From positions 1-8,299 of the forward strand of contig JAUPKV010000608.1 in assembly GCA_030837265.1 (NCBI GenBank): a stretch of DNA of 8,299 bases. Direction: 5' to 3'. This document shows positions 1 to 6,223 of the stretch, in pieces. Source of the DNA: Methanobacteriota archaeon (GTDB taxonomy: Archaea > Halobacteriota > Methanosarcinia > Methanosarcinales > Methanosarcinaceae). A program made the translations under genes and the position numbers. Numbering within the stretch: the first letter of the stretch is position 1; each line of letters opens with the position of its first letter. The notes beneath the pieces are model-generated. The model was given only the letters and a program-made list of their open reading frames with translations, searched no databases and had not been told where the DNA came from.

Positions 1-756
1 CAAGCCCTTGCAAATTTCGAGATTGCCCGAGAAAAGGAGATTCATCATAGGATCAAGAATAATCTGCAGGTGGTCTCCTCCCTGCTTGACTTGCAGGCTC
101 ATAAGTTTAAGGGCCGAAGCAACATCAATGATTCGGAAGTGATAGATGCATTCAGGGAAAGTCAGAACAGAGTTATATCCATGGCTCTTATCCATGAAGA
201 ACTGTATAAGAGAGGCGGGTTAGAAGCTATCAACTTTTCAGAGTATGTTGAGAAACTCAGTGATCATCTTTTGTCGACTTATCAGCTTGGAAAGGCAAAT
301 ATCAGTTTAAAGCTGAACCTTGAAGCAAACATTTTCTTCGATATGGATACTGCAATTCCACTGGGAACGATCATAAACGAACTTATAGCAAATTCTTTCA
401 AATATGCGTTTCCCGGGAGAGATAAAGGTGAAGTCCGAATCATACTTCATAGGGTAGAGGAAGATTTCATAAAAGTTCGGGAAGAAAGTGAATGCGAAGG
501 TCCTAAGAGTACAAATCTTATTCTATCAGTTTCAGACAATGGAGTGGGTATTCCTAAAAACTTAGATATTGAAAATCTTGATAGTCTCGGACTTCTTCTG
601 GTAACTTCTCTGGTGGAACAAATAGATGGCGAACTTGAAATAAATAGAAACAGGGGCACGGAATTCGTTATAAAATTTACTGTAAAAGAAAAGAATAATA
701 AGGCGTCAACTTCAGGATCTAAAAAATTTAATGAATCACCTGGATTCCATAACTAA
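1..756 (+). CDS. Sensor histidine kinase, C-terminal transmitter (5' end outside window)
   Basis: The frame is open from base 1 and gives 251 residues before TAA, so this is the end of a longer gene; the GTG at base 70 lies inside the conserved H-box region and is not a real start. A HisKA_2-type phosphoacceptor helix is visible (EIHHRIKNNLQ; the His before Arg is residue 16 counted from base 1). The ATPase domain follows: N-box with N126, E127 and N131 (motif NSFKYAFPG), G1 box DNGVGIP at 179-185, and G2 box around G197 (DSLGL). Such domains bind ATP, autophosphorylate the histidine and pass the phosphate to a receiver. A roughly 20-residue insert with Cys165 precedes the G1 box. The sensory part is not in view but is probably PAS-rich, because the visible start matches the PAS-to-HisKA_2 linker of the next gene, to which it aligns without gaps. 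No membrane segment is seen in this part. Family assignment is firm; the signal sensed is unknown. Confidence 0.93.
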   Translation, partial: QALANFEIAREKEIHHRIKNNLQVVSSLLDLQAHKFKGRSNINDSEVIDAFRESQNRVISMALIHEELYKRGGLEAINFSEYVEKLSDHLLSTYQLGKANISLKLNLEANIFFDMDTAIPLGTIINELIANSFKYAFPGRDKGEVRIILHRVEEDFIKVREESECEGPKSTNLILSVSDNGVGIPKNLDIENLDSLGLLLVTSLVEQIDGELEINRNRGTEFVIKFTVKEKNNKASTSGSKKFNESPGFHN

Positions 757-762
757 TCCGAA

Positions 763-782
763 CGAAAAACCAGATATAAAAA
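763..782 (+). promoter_or_regulatory. Possible BRE/TATA promoter of the large kinase gene
   Basis: The 45-base gap contains a purine-rich BRE-like stretch (CGAAAAAC, 763-770) followed by a TATA-like box (ATATAAAAA, 774-782). Archaeal transcription usually starts about 25 bases beyond the TATA box, which here falls near 802-806. That is at the annotated GTG or about 12-15 bases before the ATG at 817. Read-through from the upstream kinase is an equally simple alternative, because the gap is short and holds no hairpin. Seen by eye only. Confidence 0.4.
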
Positions 783-784
783 CT

Positions 785-790
785 TGAGGA
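785..790 (+). promoter_or_regulatory. Weak ribosome binding site before the large kinase
   Basis: TGAGGA lies 11 bases before the GTG at 802 and 26 bases before the ATG at 817. The spacing favours GTG, but the match to the archaeal anti-Shine-Dalgarno is partial. GTGGGA just before the ATG could serve instead. The start choice changes the protein by only five residues. Confidence 0.4.
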
Positions 791-801
791 AGAAATAAAA
801 A

Positions 802-3800
802 GTGGGACATCAAAAAATGAAAAACGGTATTGACCCGCTTTCGGCAATAGATCCAAACCCTGCGCTACGAGTTAAAGAAGATGGGACAGTTCTTTACTCA
901 AATAAAGCAGGGGAGCTTTTATTGAATGAGTGGGGGGTAAGAGTTGGAGATAAAATTCCTTCAAGTATCGGAGATATTGTGAAAACGGTCCTCTCATTGA
1001 ATAGCCCGAGAAAAATGGAATTCAATATGGGAAAAAGATTATACTTAACCGTTTTTCATCCTTTACAAGAGGAAAAATGCGTATGTGTTTCTGGATTCGA
1101 CATAAGTGACCAGGATGAATTTGGAGATAAAATTCAGGAAAATGAATCAAAGAAAATGATAGGGGTGGAGCTTTCCGAACTTATTAATATCCAGGCAATC
1201 CCGTCACTGATTAATGAATTCCATAAATTTACTCATATACCCATAGGTTTGACTGACAGTAAAAACAATGTTGTACTAGGCGTAAGATGGCAGGAAATCT
1301 GCACCAGATTCCATAGAGCTAATCCTGAGACTTATAAACATTGCCTGGAAAATGAAACAAAGATCTCCTCTGGGGCCGTTACAGAAAAATCTATGCTTCA
1401 CAGATGCAAAAACAATTTATGTGACGTAGCAACTCCAATCATTGTAGGGAGCCGACAAGTTGGCACCATTTTCTTAGGACAATTCCTTTTTGAAGATGAA
1501 CCTCTGGACTATGAGCTTTTCCGATCTCAAGCTAGAAAATATGGCTTCGATGAGAAAGAATACATAGCAGCGCTTGAGAAAGTTCCCCGGCTGAGCAGGG
1601 AAGCTGTAGAAACAGGCACGATCTTAATCACGACACTTGCCAACTTAATATCACAGCTAAGCTACAGCAATACCAAGTTGGCCGAGTCACTTTTTGAACG
1701 CGATGCGCTGGTGGATGCTCTTCGAGAAAGCGAGAAACAGGAGAGGGCTCGCTCGGCAGAACTAGCGGTAGTATTGGATGAGACGCCTGCTGCAGTAATG
1801 ATAACACACGACCCTCTGGCGTTTAGAATGACAGGTAACCGGCTTTCTTATGAGTGGATTCGACTTCCAGATGGCACAAACATATCCAAAGCTGTTCCCG
1901 ATAGAAAAAAATCTGAGACTCATAAACTGTTCAAGGATGGAGTAGAGATCCGACCTGAAGATATGCCGGTAAGGATGGCAGCTTCCGGTACGGATGTACG
2001 TGATTATGAATTTGACATTGTCTATCCTGACGGCATGATGAGGCACGTTTTGGGCAACTTCAGATCCTTACGAGATGAACAGGGAAACTCACAAGGAGCC
2101 GTTGCTGCAATGATAGACATCACTGAACGCAAGAAGGCTGAGGACGCTCTCAGAAAAAGTGAAGAACGTTATCGAATGCTCTTTGCAAACATGACCGAAG
2201 CTTTCTTCCTTGCAGAAATGATCTACAATGAGGATGGAAAGCCTTTTGATTTTCGTTTTATTGAAATAAATCCTGCTTTTGAGCTTCAAACCGGCATAAC
2301 TAAGGAAACTGTTTTTGGTAAGTCCTTCAGGGAAATATTTCCAAGTGTAGGCTTCAGAGACCTCAAACACTTTGTTGAAATTACACTTCTAGGCAAATCA
2401 GCCAATATTGAAATGTTTATCCCTGAGTTGGATAAGTATTTTGATGTTTATTCTTTCAGACCTGAGAAAGGGAAGATAGCAGCGATATTTAAAAATGTTT
2501 CAGACCACAAACAGATGGAAGAGGCACTTCTCAAAAGCGAAGAAAAATACCGGAGTATTGTAGAAACGTCCAATGAATGTATAATAATAACTGACAAGGA
2601 AGCCATAATCACTTATGCTAACAAGAGACTTGAAGAGGTGTTTGGTTACAGTTTAGAAGAAGCTGTTGGCAAACCTATGTGGGATTTCATTAGCGAAGAA
2701 AGTAAGGCTATTTTCGAACGGCTTCCGGAAAATGGGTGGCAGGGTATTAATGAGAGTTTTGAGGTTAAATTAATTGGAAAAGATGGTTCATTTTTATGGT
2801 CACTTGTAAATGTCAAATCTCTTATTGATAAGAACGGCCAGTTTATGGGCGTTCTGGGGATGCTTACTGATATTACCAAACGAAAACAGATGGAAGAGAC
2901 ACTGCGTAAAAACGAGGAAAAATACCGAAACATTGTAGAGACGTCTAACGAAGGTATATCATTAAACGACGGTAAAGGTCTACTCACTTATGCTAACCAA
3001 AAAATGGCCGAAATGCTTGGATATGATTTAAATGAAATCATTGGTCGGAACATATTAGACTTTGTAGTGGACATAGATGATTCCGTAGTCAAAAATGACA
3101 TACAAAGGCAGCTTCAGGATAACATCCAGAGTTATGATTTTAAATTATTGCGAAAAGACCGTTCGCCCTTATGGGTATTCGTAAATATTAAATCTTTTTT
3201 CGATGACGATGGCAAGTTTATCGGATCTCTAAATATGTTCACTGACGTAACAGAACGTAAAAACGCCGAGATGAAGCTTAAAGAAACACTTGACAATCTG
3301 GAATACCTGGTTAAAGAGCGTACATTAGAGCTTGAAACAGCGTACAATTCATTGAAAGAAAGTGAGCAAAGTCTTACTGAAGCCCAAAAAATGGCTCATA
3401 TTGGTAATTGGACCTGGGACATTGCAACTAATAAAGCTTCCTTGTCTGAAGAAATGTATCGGATTTTTGGACTTAGTCCTCAAAGTCCGACTCCAAATTA
3501 TAAAGAAATTTTTGAATATATACACCCTGAAGATCGAGATTATGCCATAAATATTATAGCTAAAAATGAAAAACACATCAGTTTTGATTTTAGAATTATC
3601 TTAGCTAATGGGGAAGAACGAACAGTCAATATGAAAACTGAAATTGTTTGTGATGATGAAAATGTCCCCATTAAAACTAAAGGAACGATTCAGGATATTA
3701 CGGAACGAAAACTAGCAGAAGAGAAAAAGAAACTTTTAGCAAGTATAGTTGAGTCATCAAGCGACGCTATTGGAACTTTATCCCTTGATGGCATTATTAC

Positions 3801-5958
3801 CAGCTGGAACAAAGGAGCGGAGCAAGTCTATGGTTATCCACAGGAAGAAGTGTTGGGTGAGTCTGTTTCTATCGTTGCCCCATTCTATTTGGAAAAAGAA
3901 ACGATAAGTTTAATTGAAAAGGCCAGGCAAGGGGAAAAAATCCTCAACTTTGAGACTTTAAGGACAAGAAAAGATGGAAAAACAATACATGTTTCACTGA
4001 CTCTTTCCCCACTTTTTGATATTTTAGGAAAGCTGTCAGCTATTTCTGTCATTTCCAGAGATATTACTGAACGTAAAAAAGCAGAAGAAAAAATTCAGGT
4101 ACTGGCAGATGTTGTTGAATCATCTAACGATGCTATTATAACCAAGTCACTTGATGGTATTATTACTACCTGGAACAAAGGCGCAGAGATGGTATATGGT
4201 TTTGCGGCTGAGGAAGTTTTGGGGAAACCCATTTCCACCCTGGTTTCACCTTATTCCGATCACGAACCAAAAGAATTTACCGAGATGATTAAACAAGGGG
4301 GGAGGGTCCGCCATTATGAGACTTCTCGACTAAGAAAAGACGGGAGGTTAATAAATGTTTCATTAAACCTTTCTCCGGTGTTTAATACCTCCGGAAAGCT
4401 GACTGCGATTTCGATAATTGCCAGAGATATAACCGAAAGAAAAGAAATAGAAGAAAAACTACGTGAAAATGAAGAAAAGTACCGCAACATTGTAGAGACA
4501 TCCAATGAAGGTATAGTAGTAGTTGACAACAGGGCTAACGTAACTTACCTTAATGAGAAAATGGCAGATATGATCGGGTCTACTCTGGAAGAAAGTATAG
4601 GAATACCGGTATGGGATTTCCTGAGTGAAGAATTTACAGCTTTCCTCAAATTTAATATTGAGAAAAGGTGGACAGGTATAGATGGCAGCTATGAATCAAG
4701 ATTAATACGAAGAGACGGCTTATCTATCTGGGTACATATAAACGCAAGATCTCTTTTTAATAAGGACGGTCAATTTATAGGCGTGCTGGGTATGCTCACT
4801 GACATCACCCAGCGCAAGAAGGCCGAAGAAGCATTAAGAGAGAGTGAAGAAAAATACCGCAGCATCGTAGAAACTGCCAATGAAGGCATACTCGTAACTG
4901 ACAAAGAATCCATTATAACTTACCTTAATAAGAAAATGGCAGATATGCTCGGGTACACCGTAGAAGAGAGTATTGGTAAGCCGATATGGTATTTCCACAC
5001 TGAAGAAACTAAAAGTATTGTCAAGTCCAACCTGATAAAAAGGCAGCAAGGTATCGATAATCTATATGAAACGCAATTAGTGCATAAAGATGGCTCACTA
5101 ATTTGGGTCACTATAAATGCAAAATGTCTTATTGATAAGAATGGCGAATTTATGGGCTCTTTAGGTATGCTCAGTGACATTACCAAGCGAAAAGAAGCCG
5201 AACAGGTCCTTGCAAACCTTGATATTGCCCGCAAGCATGAAATCCATCATAGGATAAAAAATAATTTACAGGTAATTTCTTCTCTTCTAGACCTCCAGTC
5301 CGAAAAGTTCAGAGGCAAAAAGAATATTAATGATTCGGAAGTTATGGAAGCCTTCAAAAAAAGTCAGGACCGCGTTATCTCTATGGCACTTATTCATGAA
5401 GAGTTGCATAAAGGTGAAGGGCTCGATGAACTTAACTTTTCGCCGTACATTGAGGAACTTACTGACAGTCTCTTCTTGACTAACGGACCGGCTAATACTG
5501 AAGTCAGCCTGAATATGGATCTGGAAGAAAACATAGTGTTTAACATGGACATAGCGGTTCCCTTAGGAATTATTGTCAATGAGCTCGTCTCCAATTCCCT
5601 TAAATACGCATTTCCTGGTAGATATAACGGGGAAATCAAAATCATACTCCATAGAGAAGAAAGAGATTTAATAAGTATTGGAGAAAAAGGTAAATGCGAT
5701 AGCCCTAAGAGTACAAATTTTGTTATATCCATGTCAGATAACGGTGTGGGCATTCCTGAGGACATTGATCTTGAAACTCCTGATAGTCTGGGACTTCAGC
5801 TTGTAATTTCCTTAGTCGATCAATTAGATGGCACACTTGAACTAAAAAGGGACAACGGCACAGAGTTTATAATCAGATTTGCTGTAATGGAAAAGTATAA
5901 TAAGGGAAATGCACCCGTCTCCAACAATTATAGTTATTCCCCAAAATTCCTTCAATAA
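802..5958 (+). CDS. PocR/multi-PAS HisKA_2 sensor histidine kinase, 1718 residues
   Basis: A very large, apparently cytosolic sensor kinase with no signal peptide or membrane segment that I can see. Approximate domain order by residue: PAS-like 12-105; PocR-type sensor 124-285 with C167, C181, C202 and C207; coiled linker; PAS 320-443, 455-570, 580-695, 705-819; coiled coil 820-865; PAS_3-type 866-969; PAS 979-1091, 1101-1213, 1224-1338, 1349-1462; HisKA_2 from about 1474; HATPase about 1570-1695. Most PAS units end in a DITxRK signature leading into a short coiled linker. The phosphoacceptor is H1483 in EIHHRIKNNLQ (H1482 precedes it). The ATPase has N-box N1593/E1594/N1598, G1 DNGVGIP from D1646 and G2 around G1664, so it looks catalytically intact. 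PocR domains are predicted to sense small molecules and PAS domains can hold haem, flavin or other ligands; which apply here is not visible. It lacks a receiver domain. The start is GTG 802, or ATG 817 (five residues shorter). It is a tandem paralogue of the kinase just upstream. Confidence 0.95.
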   Translation: MGHQKMKNGIDPLSAIDPNPALRVKEDGTVLYSNKAGELLLNEWGVRVGDKIPSSIGDIVKTVLSLNSPRKMEFNMGKRLYLTVFHPLQEEKCVCVSGFDISDQDEFGDKIQENESKKMIGVELSELINIQAIPSLINEFHKFTHIPIGLTDSKNNVVLGVRWQEICTRFHRANPETYKHCLENETKISSGAVTEKSMLHRCKNNLCDVATPIIVGSRQVGTIFLGQFLFEDEPLDYELFRSQARKYGFDEKEYIAALEKVPRLSREAVETGTILITTLANLISQLSYSNTKLAESLFERDALVDALRESEKQERARSAELAVVLDETPAAVMITHDPLAFRMTGNRLSYEWIRLPDGTNISKAVPDRKKSETHKLFKDGVEIRPEDMPVRMAASGTDVRDYEFDIVYPDGMMRHVLGNFRSLRDEQGNSQGAVAAMIDITERKKAEDALRKSEERYRMLFANMTEAFFLAEMIYNEDGKPFDFRFIEINPAFELQTGITKETVFGKSFREIFPSVGFRDLKHFVEITLLGKSANIEMFIPELDKYFDVYSFRPEKGKIAAIFKNVSDHKQMEEALLKSEEKYRSIVETSNECIIITDKEAIITYANKRLEEVFGYSLEEAVGKPMWDFISEESKAIFERLPENGWQGINESFEVKLIGKDGSFLWSLVNVKSLIDKNGQFMGVLGMLTDITKRKQMEETLRKNEEKYRNIVETSNEGISLNDGKGLLTYANQKMAEMLGYDLNEIIGRNILDFVVDIDDSVVKNDIQRQLQDNIQSYDFKLLRKDRSPLWVFVNIKSFFDDDGKFIGSLNMFTDVTERKNAEMKLKETLDNLEYLVKERTLELETAYNSLKESEQSLTEAQKMAHIGNWTWDIATNKASLSEEMYRIFGLSPQSPTPNYKEIFEYIHPEDRDYAINIIAKNEKHISFDFRIILANGEERTVNMKTEIVCDDENVPIKTKGTIQDITERKLAEEKKKLLASIVESSSDAIGTLSLDGIITSWNKGAEQVYGYPQEEVLGESVSIVAPFYLEKETISLIEKARQGEKILNFETLRTRKDGKTIHVSLTLSPLFDILGKLSAISVISRDITERKKAEEKIQVLADVVESSNDAIITKSLDGIITTWNKGAEMVYGFAAEEVLGKPISTLVSPYSDHEPKEFTEMIKQGGRVRHYETSRLRKDGRLINVSLNLSPVFNTSGKLTAISIIARDITERKEIEEKLRENEEKYRNIVETSNEGIVVVDNRANVTYLNEKMADMIGSTLEESIGIPVWDFLSEEFTAFLKFNIEKRWTGIDGSYESRLIRRDGLSIWVHINARSLFNKDGQFIGVLGMLTDITQRKKAEEALRESEEKYRSIVETANEGILVTDKESIITYLNKKMADMLGYTVEESIGKPIWYFHTEETKSIVKSNLIKRQQGIDNLYETQLVHKDGSLIWVTINAKCLIDKNGEFMGSLGMLSDITKRKEAEQVLANLDIARKHEIHHRIKNNLQVISSLLDLQSEKFRGKKNINDSEVMEAFKKSQDRVISMALIHEELHKGEGLDELNFSPYIEELTDSLFLTNGPANTEVSLNMDLEENIVFNMDIAVPLGIIVNELVSNSLKYAFPGRYNGEIKIILHREERDLISIGEKGKCDSPKSTNFVISMSDNGVGIPEDIDLETPDSLGLQLVISLVDQLDGTLELKRDNGTEFIIRFAVMEKYNKGNAPVSNNYSYSPKFLQ
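2539..3258 (+). repeat. Tandem PAS repeat A (PAS 4 and 5), 375-base period
   Basis: Two consecutive PAS-coding units each begin with a sequence like GAAGAAAAATACCG, at 2539 and 2914, followed by codons for YR(S/N)IVETSNE. The spacing is exactly 375 bases (125 codons). The copies have diverged in the middle but keep the opening helix, the TYAN motif and the closing D(I/V)TxRK signature. This is an intragenic protein repeat, not a mobile element. Confidence 0.8.
3736..4440 (+). repeat. Tandem PAS repeat B (PAS 7 and 8), 366-base period
   Basis: Two adjacent PAS units share VESS(S/N)DAI, SLDGIIT(S/T)WNKGAE, EEVLG and RDITERK. The anchor encoding VESS begins at 3748 and 4114, exactly 366 bases (122 codons) apart. 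This pair is closer to each other than to the other PAS domains of the protein, pointing to a local duplication. Confidence 0.8.
4471..5187 (+). repeat. Tandem PAS repeat C (PAS 9 and 10), 375-base period
   Basis: The anchor GAAGAAAA(G/A)TACCGC occurs at 4471 and 4846, exactly 375 bases apart, the same period as the pair at 2539-3258. Both units read YR(N/S)IVET(S/A)NEGI, TYLN(E/K)KMAD, W(D/Y)F and GML(T/S)DIT. The pair resembles PAS 4-5 of the same protein, so a two-PAS block may have been copied within the gene. Confidence 0.8.
5203..5958 (+). repeat. Second copy of the transmitter module also found at 1-756
   Basis: These 756 bases encode residues 1468-1718 plus the stop and align codon for codon with bases 1-756, with no insertion or deletion in 251 residues. 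By hand count about 149 residues are identical (roughly 59%). The identity is highest around the H-box (HHRIKNNLQV) and N-box (KYAFPGR) and lowest around residues 91-100 and at the tail. Direct orientation; the offset between copies is 5202 bases. Confidence 0.85.
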
Positions 5959-6112
5959 CGAATCCCCTAAATGATTTCTTATCCGGAAGCGATTTTTCTA
6001 AAATCTGTTTTATCGAGAATTGAGTCTGCAGGTAATTGACAATTACATAGGCCCTACAGTTGCCGAAAAAACTCGGATCGCCCCACATTTTCAGCAGGCT
6101 CCAGAGGAATTC
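5959..6112 (+). other. Intergenic stretch after the kinase, possible T-rich termination
   Basis: No gene is supported here. Just after the kinase stop are short T-runs (TTTTT at 5993-5997 and TTTT at about 6006-6009), which could end transcription in an archaeon, though no convincing hairpin precedes them. Around 6063-6076 a short inverted repeat (CCGA, six bases, TCGG) lies about 40 bases before the thermosome TATA box; it is too short to call an operator. Confidence 0.35.
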
Positions 6113-6120
6113 TTATATAG
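6106..6120 (+). promoter_or_regulatory. Likely TATA/BRE promoter of the thermosome gene
   Basis: TTATATAG (6113-6120) preceded by a purine-rich GAGGAA (BRE position) is a good archaeal promoter. A start of transcription about 25 bases on, near 6140-6146, would give a leader of about 80 bases, in keeping with the long leaders of methanosarcinal genes. A second AT-rich box near 6178-6187 (ATTATAAAAT) is too close to the ribosome binding site to be the main promoter. No known archaeal heat-shock operator (for example CTAAC-N5-GTTAG) was seen. Confidence 0.55.
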
Positions 6121-6210
6121 AAGTGCTTGCATTAAGAATAGGAAATTTACGCACAAAGATAAAGTGCTCAGAAATACAATTATAAAATTCATAGAAATTC
6201 ACATCATAAA

Positions 6211-6217
6211 AGGTGAT
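6211..6217 (+). promoter_or_regulatory. Strong ribosome binding site fixing a TTG start
   Basis: AGGTGAT matches the anti-Shine-Dalgarno of archaeal 16S rRNA (which ends in ATCACCTCC) over seven bases and lies six bases before TTG 6224. An in-frame TAA at 6218-6220 excludes any earlier start, and the next in-frame ATG (6302) would delete the conserved N-terminus, so TTG is the start. Confidence 0.88.
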
Positions 6218-6223
6218 TAAAGC

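Noticed and set aside
70..756. GTG at base 70 as the start of a complete 228-residue protein
   Set aside because: The frame is open to base 1 and the residues before it (EIHHRIKNNLQ) are the conserved H-box, so the gene begins outside the window.
2646..2987. Minus-strand frames inside the PAS array (also near 4920-5234 and 5394-5765)
   Set aside because: They mirror the repeated PAS codons and recur with them, so they are by-products of the real plus-strand frame.
2539..5187. Regular repeat spacing as a possible CRISPR or satellite array
   Set aside because: The repeats keep the reading frame, have protein-level conservation and a 122-125 codon period; they are PAS domains.
6178..6187. ATTATAAAAT as the thermosome TATA box
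   Set aside because: It would start transcription near 6208, leaving almost no room before the ribosome binding site at 6211; the box at 6113-6120 fits better.
6020..6220. Small 66-codon frame upstream of the thermosome gene
   Set aside because: It overlaps the likely promoter and ribosome binding site, has no ribosome binding site of its own, and its protein has no recognisable pattern; it ends at the TAA just before TTG 6224.
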